The notes: generated by a model not told the origin, from the letters alone. DNA of 64,000 nt from JANXSF01 sp043745195 (GCA_043745195.1 JAYTTF010000122.1:1-64000); one strand, 5' to 3'. Counted from the first letter of the stretch, positions 34,700 to 44,421 are shown. Program-made: numbers and translations.

Positions 34700-35764
34700 A
34701 TGAAGCAAGCACGCCAAACCCCGGCAGAACCCACAGCATTCGAACAACTCCTCGCCGCCTGCACCTTCGCCTCGTTCTTTCTAACGCCAAGTCGTCAATC
34801 CTACGCCAGCCTCCCCGACGGTTCAGCCACTCCCATCTACTCTGAACAATTCCGAGGCTGGGTCCTCAAGCAGGCCGCCGATCGTGCACTCCCAATTCCG
34901 TCGCCATCCAGACTCGCTCACGTCCTCCGTCATCACGACAATGTCCTCCAAGCCACAGGCGTTCCCAGCACCGCAGTCCATAACCGCATAGCCATTCAAC
35001 CCGATGGCTCAATCTACCTCGATCTCCAAACCGTCGAAAACGAAGCCATCGAAATCACCGGCCATAATTGGACGCGCACTAACCAGCACCCCGCCACCTT
35101 CCGCCGCCATGAATTGAACTTGCCTCTACCTGTTCCAACGTTTTCAAAAGCCACCACCACCCAACTGTTAGCCAAATCAATGGGCCTCACCGAAGAACTG
35201 GCCAACCCGCTCACCAACTGGCTAACAATGGCACTGCTCCCCAATGTTGCTGCTCCCATCTTGGTTATCACCGGCGAAGCCCGCATCGAAGCCGCTCGAC
35301 TTCTCCGCAATATCATCGATCCCGTCGTCCACCCGCTCTTTCCACTCCCAGTCACCGAAGGCCAACTCGGCAAACTGGCCCAGTGGAATAACGTGCTAGC
35401 CTTCGACGCCGGTCCGTTCATTACCGATGCCCGCAAATCCGCTCTCCGCCGCATTCGCCGTGGAGTCCCAGTGCGTATCCGCGAGGTCAGCCGACGTCAA
35501 TCGCCGATCTACGAAACCACACAACGGTCAATCCTAATCGCCGCCGACGCTGCTGTTGAAATAGAAAAGAATCAAATTAATATCGAAATCAATCAGTGCA
35601 ACGAAGCACCGCTCGATCAGTTATTAGGAGCATTGCTGAATCAGTTGGTAAAAGCGTTAAAACAAATCGAAGCGCCAAGCGAGTCCTGGCAAATGGACGA
35701 CGCGCCGTTGCACAACATTCTAATACCAGTCCAATACGCAACAGCCAGCAAGCCCTTCACATAA
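34700..35764 (+). CDS. Degenerate primase/helicase-like protein
   Basis: A 354-residue cytoplasmic protein. Its layout follows phage/plasmid-type ATPases related to D5 primase-helicases: an FRGWVLKQ motif early, then a strand-rich domain and LVITGEARIEAARLLRNIIDP. In that last segment the normal GxxGxGKST P-loop has been replaced while the flanking strand, helix and LIDP ending remain. It probably no longer hydrolyses ATP. The homology is from motif order and should be checked. The gene stands alone. Confidence 0.55.
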   Translation: MKQARQTPAEPTAFEQLLAACTFASFFLTPSRQSYASLPDGSATPIYSEQFRGWVLKQAADRALPIPSPSRLAHVLRHHDNVLQATGVPSTAVHNRIAIQPDGSIYLDLQTVENEAIEITGHNWTRTNQHPATFRRHELNLPLPVPTFSKATTTQLLAKSMGLTEELANPLTNWLTMALLPNVAAPILVITGEARIEAARLLRNIIDPVVHPLFPLPVTEGQLGKLAQWNNVLAFDAGPFITDARKSALRRIRRGVPVRIREVSRRQSPIYETTQRSILIAADAAVEIEKNQINIEINQCNEAPLDQLLGALLNQLVKALKQIEAPSESWQMDDAPLHNILIPVQYATASKPFT

Positions 35765-35880
35765 TGGAAACACCGGCAGAAAATCGGGAGCGCAGCCGGG
35801 CGCGATAAGAAAGATGTCCCATCCTACGCGTAAGCTCCTTGACAATTTAATATTGATGTTCCCAGAACTATAGCACCGCG

Positions 35881-35977
35881 AAAAAGTGGGGACTGGCTTG
35901 TCTGGCCCAAGCACCAGAAATGTGCTCTGTGCCGAACGCCCTAAGCGAGCGGCCAGGCTGGCCTGTCCCCATTTTTT
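35881..35977. repeat. Long inverted repeat with GTCCCC arms
   Basis: AAAAAGTGGGGAC at 35881-35893 pairs with GTCCCCATTTTTT at 35965-35977 with one G-T wobble. The inner sequence (CTGGCC / GGCCAG) pairs partly. The right end has six T, so it could terminate the gene at 34700 on the plus strand. Its core is shared with the intergenic repeats at 49086-49172 and 57357-57414. Confidence 0.55.
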
Positions 35978-35999
35978 CCCTTCTCAAATCCCGCTCCTC

Positions 36000-37403
36000 T
36001 CAGCGCGCCAACTTCTCCAACTGCCCCACCGCCGACTTCACAAAACTAGCCCCCGCCCTCTGTTCCAAGTAACTCGATTTCGCCCGCCACGTCTCATACC
36101 CACCAACAGCGAAAGCTTCCTCCGTCGGTATATATCCCCGGTAATCATTCGCTAACTCAATCATCATCGTGGTCTGAAATGGGCTCGCCTGCTTCACTGC
36201 CAAACCAAGCTCCACAAAAGCTTCACCAGGCATCGTCCCAATCCCCAAGTTTCCAATCCGCATCGCCTGAACCAGCGTTTTCACACGAGGCCCAATTTCA
36301 CCGGGCAACAGCACAGTCTCACGAGCATAAATCGCCTCACGCTTCCGATACCCGCCCGCCGGAGCCGCACCCTCACTCGCCAGCAACTTCTTCGCCGTTT
36401 CAATTTCCGCTGAATTCGGTTGCCGAGTCGCCAGTTCAATCTCTTCAATGCTGCCGTTCAACTCCACCGCATCTTCCCATTGCAAGGCTTTCCAGGTACG
36501 AAACGCCTCAGCCGCCAAAATGTCCGCGTACGCACTCATCTGTTCATAAGGCTGCCACACTTTCGGAGCTTTCAAAAAGTTAACGCCATTGATGTTTCCA
36601 GAACACGCATTCGCTAGCACCGGTACAAATCCCGTTCCAGCCATCCGCTGCATCGCCGCCGTCCACGACCCAAAATAGTCCGCACTTACATGCGTTCCCG
36701 GATGCCCTCCCACATAGTGCAACGCATAACTGCACAAAGCGAAAATCGGTTTTCCATCAATGGATTCCCCAGCCAGCAACGTAACATCCGGATCAATAGG
36801 TCCCGCCGCTTTCAAAATATTCTCGTTCCCCGCCGGTGGATTCATCAACACTTGATCTTCATTTCCAAAGGGGTTCGGTGGAATCGCTCCAGGTTTCATC
36901 ACATAGCGGCGATTGAAAACCAACCGTTCCTCCCGACCCACTCCATAACCAATCCTGGCCGGCTCCAAACGTGCCACCGCCATCCGAACTGCATCCGCAA
37001 TTCGAGTTGTCAGGAATTTTGTATAGGCCGGATCTGGCTCACTTTGAAACAAATGCGCCGCCGCTGGAGCCGAGTGCGTGTGCGTAGCCGAAGTCAAAAT
37101 CTGCGCAATCGGAATGCCCGTGTGTTGATGAATCAATTCCTTCGCTGCATCAAACACCGCTCTCGGAATCGCGCACGAATCTACAACCGCAATCGCTAGC
37201 CGAGTTCGCCCGTTGTCCAATGCAATCGCTCGCACCAGCAGTTCATCATGAATGAATGCGGCCTTCCGGTCGGTCATATTTCCAGCCAACGACAGCCCTA
37301 ACCAAGGTGTAATGTTTGATGTTGCCGCGCCAGCGCGTATCTTGCCAGATCGCCCTTGCATCAAAGCCACCGGTGTGAACAGCAGATCTCGTCTTCTCAT
37401 CAC
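36000..37403 (-). CDS. Secreted neutral-ceramidase-like hydrolase
   Basis: A 467-residue exported protein with an MRRRDLLFTP twin-arginine-like start. The body resembles the N-terminal domain of neutral/alkaline ceramidases: ITPWLGLSLAG, TSATHTHSAPAA (zinc histidines) and SYALHYVGGHPGTHVSADY. In environmental bacteria this fold covers many amidases, so the substrate is open. Its start overlaps the argR stop as ATGA, placing it last in the arginine operon although it has no known link with arginine. Confidence 0.82.
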   Translation of the reverse strand: MMRRRDLLFTPVALMQGRSGKIRAGAATSNITPWLGLSLAGNMTDRKAAFIHDELLVRAIALDNGRTRLAIAVVDSCAIPRAVFDAAKELIHQHTGIPIAQILTSATHTHSAPAAAHLFQSEPDPAYTKFLTTRIADAVRMAVARLEPARIGYGVGREERLVFNRRYVMKPGAIPPNPFGNEDQVLMNPPAGNENILKAAGPIDPDVTLLAGESIDGKPIFALCSYALHYVGGHPGTHVSADYFGSWTAAMQRMAGTGFVPVLANACSGNINGVNFLKAPKVWQPYEQMSAYADILAAEAFRTWKALQWEDAVELNGSIEEIELATRQPNSAEIETAKKLLASEGAAPAGGYRKREAIYARETVLLPGEIGPRVKTLVQAMRIGNLGIGTMPGEAFVELGLAVKQASPFQTTMMIELANDYRGYIPTEEAFAVGGYETWRAKSSYLEQRAGASFVKSAVGQLEKLAR

Positions 37404-37831
37404 GATAACCCAATGATCTTTCGCCGCAATTCAGCCGCATCTGCGTTGTCCGCTGTGATCACCAGAATGGTATCGTCACCGGCCACCGTCCCAACAATTT
37501 GTGGCCACCCACTTTGATCCAACGCCACCGCCATGGAATTTGCCCCCCCAGGTGTTGTTTTGATTACCAACAAATTCTGAGCCAGCTTTACATCTTGTAG
37601 AAATTCTGAAATCAACGTTCCAAGATCAGGCGCACTTTTTTCCGCGCCGGAGGTCATCTCACGATACCCGTCAATCGTCTTCACCAAGCCCAGTTCTCGA
37701 ATATCCCGCGAAAGCGTAACTTGCGTTGCCTCCACATCCACCGCCGATAATTCCTGCGCCAATTCCTCTTGCGTATGAATACGCTTCGCTCGAATCAGTT
37801 TCAGGATTTGGCCATGACGGAATGACTTCAT
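37400..37831 (-). CDS. argR: Arginine repressor
   Basis: A 143-residue ArgR. The N-terminal winged helix has HTQEELAQEL and TQVTLSRDIRELGLVK. The C-terminal hexamerisation and arginine-binding domain has VGTVAGDDTILVITAD. It represses arginine genes when arginine is plentiful. It lies seven bases after argH in the same operon, so it would regulate its own synthesis through an operator upstream of argF, for which a candidate is at 40144-40181. Confidence 0.93.
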   Translation of the reverse strand: MKSFRHGQILKLIRAKRIHTQEELAQELSAVDVEATQVTLSRDIRELGLVKTIDGYREMTSGAEKSAPDLGTLISEFLQDVKLAQNLLVIKTTPGGANSMAVALDQSGWPQIVGTVAGDDTILVITADNADAAELRRKIIGLS

Positions 37832-37837
37832 AAATTC

Positions 37838-39220
37838 CTAACCTTTATACATCACCAGTCGTCCCTCAGCCGCAGTCAATGCTTCGGCCACCCGCACAGG
37901 AGCCGTTCCGCCAGGCACCATCCTGCTTTTCATACCTTCGGTGGGTTGCATCAGCTTCACCATCTCCGGCTGGAATTCTGGAGCAAACTTCACCAACTCT
38001 TCCGCTGTCCAATCCGCTGGTTTCTTTCCGGAATTCAGGCTCTCTAAAACCAATCGCCCCGCAATCTTGTGTGCCTGATGAAAAGGAGTTCCGGCTCTCG
38101 CCAGCGCCTCCGCCAAATCCGTCGCTACAGCCCAACTTTCTTCTGCCGCCGCCGCCGGAACTGTAACATGCAATTTTACTGTTGCCGCAACTCCGCGGAT
38201 CATTTCCAAACAACCAGCCAATTGATAAACGCAATCAAACAGCGGCTCTTTGTCTTCCTGCATGTCCCGGTTATAGGTCATCGGTAAGCCTTTCATCGTC
38301 ACATAAAGAGAGTTAAAATCACCCCAAACCCGGCCACACTTGCCGCGAATCAATTCCAGCGAATCTGGATTTTTCTTCTGGGGCATCAGGCTCGATCCGC
38401 TCGTCACCCCATCCCCCAATTCCATCCAACCAAACTCTTCACTCGAATAAAGAATCCAGTCCTCACACAACCGGCTCAAGTGCAACATCGTTGTCGAAGC
38501 TGCATACATAAAGTCCAAGACGAAATCGCGATCCCCCGACACATCCATGCTATTTCTGGTGATCGCTTCAAAATCCAAATCTTTCGCAATCGCCTCACGG
38601 TCAAAAGGAAATCCCGATCCAGCCAGCGCCCCACTTCCCAACGGCATTACATTCACTCGTGCCCGAGCCTGTTGCAGCCGCTCCAAATCTCTTGAAAACA
38701 TTTCGAAGTACGCCAGACAATAGTGACCCCACAGCACAGGCTGCGCCCTTCGCAAATGTGTATATCCCGGAATCACCGCTGTTTCATAGCTCCGCGCTAG
38801 CTTCAGTAGTTCCTCCAGAAATCCAACCATCAGGTCACGGCAGTTATCAATTTCGCCGCGCAACCACAGCCTGACGTCCAGCGAAACTTGCTCATTCCGG
38901 CTCCGGCCTGTGTGAATTTTGTCCGCTAAACCTCCAGTCTTATCTTTCAATTTTCGGATAACCAGCGTATGGACATCTTCATCGGTAGCATCTCTATAGA
39001 AAGCAGAATCTTCCGATTCCTTCAGCAATTCATCAAACGCCTTCACCAACTCCGCCCGCTCATCAGCCTTTAAAATTCCTACGCGTTCCAACGCTCGGGC
39101 AAACGCCTGCGACCCTCGAATATCCGCTGCAATCAACTTGCGGTCAAAATGTAGCGACCCGCTAAACCGCTCAAAAACTTCCGATGGTCCAGTCTCGAAT
39201 CTTCCGCCCCACAATTTCAT
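37838..39220 (-). CDS. argH: Argininosuccinate lyase
   Basis: Splits argininosuccinate into arginine and fumarate, the last step of arginine synthesis. The 460-residue length is typical. Motifs are MKLWGGRFETGP at the start, HTGRSRNEQVSLD near residue 110 and the fumarase/aspartase signature GSSLMPQKKNPDSLEL with its catalytic serine. It lies four bases after argF and seven before argR. Confidence 0.97.
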   Translation of the reverse strand: MKLWGGRFETGPSEVFERFSGSLHFDRKLIAADIRGSQAFARALERVGILKADERAELVKAFDELLKESEDSAFYRDATDEDVHTLVIRKLKDKTGGLADKIHTGRSRNEQVSLDVRLWLRGEIDNCRDLMVGFLEELLKLARSYETAVIPGYTHLRRAQPVLWGHYCLAYFEMFSRDLERLQQARARVNVMPLGSGALAGSGFPFDREAIAKDLDFEAITRNSMDVSGDRDFVLDFMYAASTTMLHLSRLCEDWILYSSEEFGWMELGDGVTSGSSLMPQKKNPDSLELIRGKCGRVWGDFNSLYVTMKGLPMTYNRDMQEDKEPLFDCVYQLAGCLEMIRGVAATVKLHVTVPAAAAEESWAVATDLAEALARAGTPFHQAHKIAGRLVLESLNSGKKPADWTAEELVKFAPEFQPEMVKLMQPTEGMKSRMVPGGTAPVRVAEALTAAEGRLVMYKG

Positions 39221-39224
39221 CCAG

Positions 39225-40160
39225 TTATCCGTCCTTCCTCATCAACATCAACAGCAGCGCCTTTTGCGCATGGAGGCGATTTTCCGCCTGATCAAATATC
39301 GCCGATTGCGCCGACTCCATCACTTCATCCGTAACTTCCTGCCCACGCTTCGCCGGAAGACAATGCAGGAAAATCGCATCCTTATCCGCCGCCTTCATCA
39401 ACCGCGAATTCACTTGGTACGGTTCGAAAATCCTCTTCCGTTCTTCAGCTTCGCCTTCCTGTCCCATACTCGCCCAAACATCGGTATAAACCGAATGCGC
39501 CCCTTCCACCGCTTCTTCCACAAAATGAGTGATCGTAACCAAGGTCCCCATTTCTTTAGCGAAATGCTGAGCTTTCGCCACAATTCCAGAATCAGGCTCA
39601 AACCCCTTCGGCGTCGCCACCGAAATATGCATGCCCAATCGGGCCCCTGTCAGCATCAAAGAATGCGCGACATTATTTCCATCGCCAATATACGCAAGTT
39701 TGGTTCCCTTACACGTTCCGAATCGCTCCGTAACAGTCTGCATATCCGCCAGCGCCTGGCAAGGATGGTAAAGATCACTCAAAGCGTTGATCACCGGAAC
39801 ACTGGACCACTTCGCTAAATCCTCAATAGTCTGCTGCGAAAAAACCCGCGCGACAACGCATTGGGTCCAGCGATCCAGATTCCGAGCCATATCGGAAACC
39901 GGTTCCCGCTCCCCAATCATGCCGATGCTAACCACCACATCTCCGCCTAGCTGCTTAGCCGCAAGTTCGAAGGTTAGCCTTGTTCGCAAGGATGGTTTTT
40001 CAAAGAGCAAGCTAACATATTTTCCACGCAATTCCCCAGTGAAATCGCCCGGCTTGGCCTTCACTTGGCCGGATAGGTCCAGTAACGAATGCAGTTCCTC
40101 CGTAGTCAAATCCAGATCGCTCCGCAAATCCCTTGCACCAATTGTTGTATGTTTATTCAA
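39225..40160 (-). CDS. argF: Ornithine carbamoyltransferase
   Basis: Makes citrulline from ornithine and carbamoyl phosphate. The 311-residue protein has the carbamoyl-phosphate motif FEKPSLRTRLTFE, the DLYHPCQALAD helix and the ornithine loop HCLPAKRG. The best start is TTG 40160, only four bases from the divergent nagA ATG; no ATG is available nearby. An ArgR-type operator candidate covers this start, so the true start or a leaderless mRNA should be considered. Confidence 0.95.
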   Translation of the reverse strand: MNKHTTIGARDLRSDLDLTTEELHSLLDLSGQVKAKPGDFTGELRGKYVSLLFEKPSLRTRLTFELAAKQLGGDVVVSIGMIGEREPVSDMARNLDRWTQCVVARVFSQQTIEDLAKWSSVPVINALSDLYHPCQALADMQTVTERFGTCKGTKLAYIGDGNNVAHSLMLTGARLGMHISVATPKGFEPDSGIVAKAQHFAKEMGTLVTITHFVEEAVEGAHSVYTDVWASMGQEGEAEERKRIFEPYQVNSRLMKAADKDAIFLHCLPAKRGQEVTDEVMESAQSAIFDQAENRLHAQKALLLMLMRKDG

Positions 40161-40181
40161 TACTATGAATAATTACACAGT
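40144..40181. promoter_or_regulatory. Candidate tandem ARG boxes (ArgR operator)
   Basis: Box 1 has TGTAT (40146-40150), four bases, then ATTCA (40155-40159). Box 2 has TGAAT (40166-40170), AATT, then ACACA (40175-40179). The ArgR consensus half-sites are TGAAT and ATTCA, four bases apart, in paired boxes. Box 1 has one mismatch and box 2 has two. The inner halves form a perfect TTATTCA/TGAATAA dyad across the argF and nagA start codons. Confidence 0.45.
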
Positions 40182-41382
40182 GGGAGGCACCGGTCAATTC
40201 CTGATAGTTCGGAATGGAATACTGCTCACCGACTATGGTCAAATCAACGACGGGCTTTTGATCATCAAAGACGGCCGAATCGATTATGCCGGGCCGGATT
40301 ATCCAATCGAGTTCCCGCAGGGAACACAAATCATCGACGCGAAGGGTCTGTACATCAGCCCAGGTTTCATCGACCTCCACATTCACGGTGGTGCCGGTGC
40401 GGATTTCATGGATGCCACAGCTCAGGATGTCGAAACCGTAATGCGCTTCCACGCCCTCCACGGCACAACTGCGCTTTGCCCCACCACTGCAACTGCCCCA
40501 CTAGTTGAAACCCTGGCTTGCCTCGATGCAATTAATCAGTACCGCAACAGAGGCTGTAATTTCGGTCGTGCTCTAGGAGCTCACATCGAAGGGCCGTTTC
40601 TCAATGGAACCAAAAGCGGATGCCATCTCCCGCAACACTTGAAGCTTCCTACCGAGAGCGAATGGAAACCGCTGCTGGAGCATGGCCCAATCGCAACAAT
40701 GACGTTGGCCCCCGAATTAACAGGTGCCCGAAGTTTAATTGAAGCCCTTCATCACCAAGGGGCAATCGCAAGCGTCGGTCACAGTGAAGCGCTGTTCCAT
40801 GAAATTGAAGAAGCAACCCATTGGGGAATTCGCCACGCTACTCATCTCTATTGCGCCATGACTGATTCCATGAACAATCGTTGGCGAGGCACGCCCAATC
40901 CGCGATCTGCGGGTATTGTTGAAGCAGTCTATCTTCTGGATGGAATGTCCAGCGAACTGATTACTGACGGAAAACATCTCTCAAAAGAAATGTTGCAACT
41001 TGCGCTTCGCAATAAAGGCTTCGATCAACTGGCAATTATCACCGATGCCATGCGCGGAGCAGGTATGCCGGATGGCGAATACACCTTCGGTCCTAAACAT
41101 GGAATGCTGGCCGTAGTGAAGAACCGCGAAGCCCGAATTCCAGATGGAACCGCTCTTGCCTCAAGCGTGTTTGCCATGAATGAAATGATTCGCACTTTTC
41201 AGGAATTGACGGGTTGCCCCTTGTGGCAAGCCGTCCGAATGGCATCACTAACTCCTGCTGAAATTCTAGGAGTCCAAGCCGAACTGGGCAGCCTCACCAA
41301 AGGCAAATTAGCCGACGTGGTATTGTTCGATTCCGCCCTCAATGTGCATCAGACCTATATTGGCGGTGTTCTAGTAAACTAA
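40165..41382 (+). CDS. nagA: N-acetylglucosamine-6-phosphate deacetylase
   Basis: Removes acetate from GlcNAc-6-phosphate in amino-sugar recycling. From ATG 40165 the protein is 405 residues, slightly longer than E. coli NagA (382). Amidohydrolase motifs are FIDLHIHGGAGADF (metal histidines), LGAHIEGPFLN, SVGHSEA, HATHLYCAM and the catalytic ITDAMRGAG. A GTG five codons later is an alternative start. The stop overlaps the convergent oxidoreductase by four bases. Confidence 0.93.
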   Translation: MNNYTVGGTGQFLIVRNGILLTDYGQINDGLLIIKDGRIDYAGPDYPIEFPQGTQIIDAKGLYISPGFIDLHIHGGAGADFMDATAQDVETVMRFHALHGTTALCPTTATAPLVETLACLDAINQYRNRGCNFGRALGAHIEGPFLNGTKSGCHLPQHLKLPTESEWKPLLEHGPIATMTLAPELTGARSLIEALHHQGAIASVGHSEALFHEIEEATHWGIRHATHLYCAMTDSMNNRWRGTPNPRSAGIVEAVYLLDGMSSELITDGKHLSKEMLQLALRNKGFDQLAIITDAMRGAGMPDGEYTFGPKHGMLAVVKNREARIPDGTALASSVFAMNEMIRTFQELTGCPLWQAVRMASLTPAEILGVQAELGSLTKGKLADVVLFDSALNVHQTYIGGVLVN

Positions 41383-42383
41383 ACTCGAACCAGCATTTTG
41401 CCTGTATTCTCGCCACGCAGCATGGCTAAAAACGCATCAGGAGCCTTTTCCAAACCATCCACGATCGTCTCTTCATATTTCAGCTTCCCTTCACTTAGCC
41501 ACGCCCCGAGTTGTTTTGTCCCTTCTTCCCACCGTGCCATGTAATCGGTCACAAGCAACCCCTGCACCTTGGCTCGCTTCACAATCAACATGCCCAACAT
41601 CCGCGGACCCATCTCCGGCTTTTCTAAGTTGTACTGCGAAATTTGTCCGCAAATTGCTACCCTTGCATGGACGTTCATATGGATCATCGCAGCGTCTGTG
41701 ATGTCTCCGCCAACATTATCGAAGTAGACATCGATCCCTTTTGGACAAAGTTCCCTCAGCTTCGCCAAATGGTTGGGAGTTGTCTTGTAGTTGTAAGCCG
41801 CATCAAAGCCCAGCTCATCTACCAGCCATTTCACTTTGTCGTCAGTGCCGGCAATTCCCACAACGCGGCAGCCCTTGATCTTTGCGATCTGCCCTACAAT
41901 CGATCCCACAGCCCCGGCTGCTGCTGAAACCACTACGGTTTCTCCAGCTTTCGGATCACAAACATCCAGCAATCCGAAATATGCAGTTAATCCAGGCATC
42001 CCCAGAATTCCAAGCGATGCGGATACCGGGCCAAGTTTCGGGTCTAATTTTCGAAGCTGTTTCGGCAGGGCAATTGCGTATCGCTGCCATCCCGAAAATG
42101 CCGCAACAATATCGCCAGCCTGGAAGCCTTCGGCCTTCGATTCCACAACACGGGCAATAGTGCCACCAACCATAACATCCCCTAATTTCACAGGCTCTGC
42201 GTAGGATTTGGCGTCACTCATTCGACCCCGCATGTACGGATCAACGGAAAGCCACATAGTCTCCAGCAACAATTCTCCGTCGCCTGGAATTGGGGCTGGT
42301 TGTTCAACAATTTGAAAGTCAGAAAGCTTCGGAAATCCAACGGGCCGCGCCGCAAGGCGAATCTGTAAATTAGGAGAACTCAT
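41379..42383 (-). CDS. NADP-dependent medium-chain oxidoreductase (CurA/LTB4DH-like)
   Basis: A 334-residue zinc-free MDR-family reductase that acts on alkenals or enones. The NADP-binding motif is VVVSAAAGAVGSIVGQIAKI (AAxGxVG). WLSVDPYMRGRMSD near the start and VYFDNVGGDITDAAM later are typical of the leukotriene B4 12-hydroxydehydrogenase / CurA / YncB group. It is monocistronic. The physiological substrate is unknown. Confidence 0.92.
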   Translation of the reverse strand: MSSPNLQIRLAARPVGFPKLSDFQIVEQPAPIPGDGELLLETMWLSVDPYMRGRMSDAKSYAEPVKLGDVMVGGTIARVVESKAEGFQAGDIVAAFSGWQRYAIALPKQLRKLDPKLGPVSASLGILGMPGLTAYFGLLDVCDPKAGETVVVSAAAGAVGSIVGQIAKIKGCRVVGIAGTDDKVKWLVDELGFDAAYNYKTTPNHLAKLRELCPKGIDVYFDNVGGDITDAAMIHMNVHARVAICGQISQYNLEKPEMGPRMLGMLIVKRAKVQGLLVTDYMARWEEGTKQLGAWLSEGKLKYEETIVDGLEKAPDAFLAMLRGENTGKMLVRV

Positions 42384-42413
42384 TACGACATTATAGTTTG
42401 AGAGAATATAACA

Positions 42414-43115
42414 ATGCCCCCTAAATCAACGGTCGAGGAAATTCGTCAACGTTTTGACAACGATGTGGAGCGCTTTTCCAATTTAGAAACAGGCCAGTCT
42501 GCCACAGTTGATGCTGCCTTGGCTCTGGATCTGATCACGGAATCGGCTGCAGTGGTTACCCCTCATGCAAAATCGATGCTGGACATTGGTTGTGGGGCAG
42601 GGAACTTTTCGTTGAAGCTTCGACAGCGCCTTCCGGAAATTGAAGTGACGTTGATTGATCTAAGTCAGCCTATGCTGGACCGTGCATCGGAGCGCCTGAA
42701 AGTTGGGGTTACCGCAATTCAAGTGGACATTCGCGAATATGATTTACCCGCCGAAAGTCTGGATATAGTTCTTGCCGCAGCGGTGCTGCATCATTTAAGA
42801 ACGGAAGCCGAATGGATTTCTGTCTTCACCAAAATCCACAAGGCGCTTCGCCCTGGTGGAAGTTTTTGGATTTTCGATATGGTGGAACACGAAATTGATT
42901 CGGTTCACAGGATTATGTGGCGTCGCTATGGGGAATATCTTTCGGCATTCAAGAGCGACGAATATCGCGATCAGGTGTTTGCTTATATTGATAAAGAAGA
43001 CACGCCTCGTTCCCTAATTTTCCAACTGGACAAACTTCGTCAGGCGGGTTTTTCCCGGTTGGAAATTTTGCACAAAAATTCGAGCTACGCAGCGTTTGGT
43101 GCGGTGAAGGCCTAG
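42414..43115 (+). CDS. Class I SAM-dependent methyltransferase
   Basis: A 233-residue enzyme. The SAM-binding motif I is MLDIGCGAGNFSLKL (about residues 55-69), followed by TLIDLSQPMLDRA and DIVLAAAVLHHL. The methyl acceptor cannot be inferred. It is divergent from the oxidoreductase and overlaps the convergent Gfo/Idh/MocA stop by four bases. Confidence 0.9.
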   Translation: MPPKSTVEEIRQRFDNDVERFSNLETGQSATVDAALALDLITESAAVVTPHAKSMLDIGCGAGNFSLKLRQRLPEIEVTLIDLSQPMLDRASERLKVGVTAIQVDIREYDLPAESLDIVLAAAVLHHLRTEAEWISVFTKIHKALRPGGSFWIFDMVEHEIDSVHRIMWRRYGEYLSAFKSDEYRDQVFAYIDKEDTPRSLIFQLDKLRQAGFSRLEILHKNSSYAAFGAVKA

Positions 43116-44413
43116 GACAGACCTTGCACCTTCCAACCCCTTCGATACTTCCGTCGTAGGTGCTGATTGGCCTCTTTAGCATTGCTGAAAACCAGCTTCG
43201 CTGAATCCCATTCCAAGGTCTTGTTTGGAAACTTCGTAGCCAAACTTCCCAACAGAACTGTTTCGCTCAGTGGTCCTGAATAATCAAACGAAGTTGAAGT
43301 TTTCCCTTCACCCTTCACTGCTTCCACAAACTGGTGATAGTGGTTTGCGCCTTTGATATCGGGTAGTTTGAAATCTTGAAATTTCGCCTGTGAAAAGAAC
43401 TTTGGGAACCCAACATGGGGCAATAACATTACTCCATCGGTGCCGACAAAAATGGACCCTTGCTCTGGCCATTTTTCTAATTCAATCAAGGCTTGAATTT
43501 CCATGGGTGGCTTCTCGTCTCCGTCATACCAGGTGACGTTCACAGTATTGCCTTGACTGTAAGCTGTTCCTGGAAAGTTGTATTTCACGATGGCATTGAT
43601 TGCCCAATTGGTTGCATTCGGCGCTGGCCCTTCGGCCCGCACGGTTAGTGGAGCAGTCAACGCAAGAGCTGCAAATACTGGATCGTAAATATGGCAACCC
43701 ATGTCACCAAATGTACCCGTGCCAAATTCCAAACGCTTCCGCCAATTCACTAAATGGCAATAGTCTTTGATGTAGGGGAATTGGCGGGCGACTCCAATCC
43801 AACCCTTCCAATCGAGCGTTGATGGAATTGCATCTTTGTTGGTTGGACGCCCCGTCATGTCGCCCCACTTCTTGTTGCTCCAGGCGTGGACTTCTTTGAT
43901 CTTCCCAATAGTCCCGCTTTGAATCAGGCTAACCGCTGTCTTATATTCCGGTGAGGAGTGCACCTGAATTCCCATCTGGGTAACCAGTTTTTTGGAGGCG
44001 GCGAATTCGTTCAACTGCCGAGCCTCGGCTACTTTGGAGGTCAGGGGTTTTTGGCAATAGACATGCAGCCCACGTTGCATAGCGGCCATTGCTTGAGGTG
44101 CATGCATGTGGTCTGGAGTACCAACGCAAATGGCATCCAGATTTTTGTACTCCGCGTCAAGCATCTTCCGCCAATCCTGATAATGCTTGGTTGTTGGGTA
44201 CTTCTTCTTCACTTGGTCCAAGCGGGATGTGTCAATCTCCGCAACGGAAATCAAATCCACGGATGGGTGTGAAGCCAGCGGGTTCAATGTTCCCCAGGCC
44301 ATATTGGAAGCGCCCATGGAGGCCAAACGCACACGTCCGCTGGGTGGGGCGGAAATCAAATTCCTGATAAAAAATGGGGCTACAAGGATAGCTCGCCGGG
44401 TTACTTTTTCCAT
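43112..44413 (-). CDS. Exported Gfo/Idh/MocA-family oxidoreductase
   Basis: About 433 residues from ATG 44413. The start EKVTRRAILVAPFF is a twin-arginine signal, so it is probably periplasmic. The Rossmann domain begins RVRLASMGASNMAWG, and EKPxT of the family appears as CQKPLTSKVAEARQLNEF. The C-terminal half is the usual sheet domain with NWRKRLEFGTGTFGDMGCH. Substrates of such acidobacterial and planctomycete paralogues are mostly sugars. It ends the fatty-acid operon with a nine-base overlap of the gene before it, which may be chance packing. Confidence 0.88.
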   Translation of the reverse strand: MEKVTRRAILVAPFFIRNLISAPPSGRVRLASMGASNMAWGTLNPLASHPSVDLISVAEIDTSRLDQVKKKYPTTKHYQDWRKMLDAEYKNLDAICVGTPDHMHAPQAMAAMQRGLHVYCQKPLTSKVAEARQLNEFAASKKLVTQMGIQVHSSPEYKTAVSLIQSGTIGKIKEVHAWSNKKWGDMTGRPTNKDAIPSTLDWKGWIGVARQFPYIKDYCHLVNWRKRLEFGTGTFGDMGCHIYDPVFAALALTAPLTVRAEGPAPNATNWAINAIVKYNFPGTAYSQGNTVNVTWYDGDEKPPMEIQALIELEKWPEQGSIFVGTDGVMLLPHVGFPKFFSQAKFQDFKLPDIKGANHYHQFVEAVKGEGKTSTSFDYSGPLSETVLLGSLATKFPNKTLEWDSAKLVFSNAKEANQHLRRKYRRGWKVQGLS

Positions 44414-44421
44414 CTTATTTA

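Noticed and set aside
39138..39818. A 226-codon plus-strand frame opposite argF
   Set aside because: Arginine/histidine-rich antisense sequence with no motif; argF is certain on the other strand.
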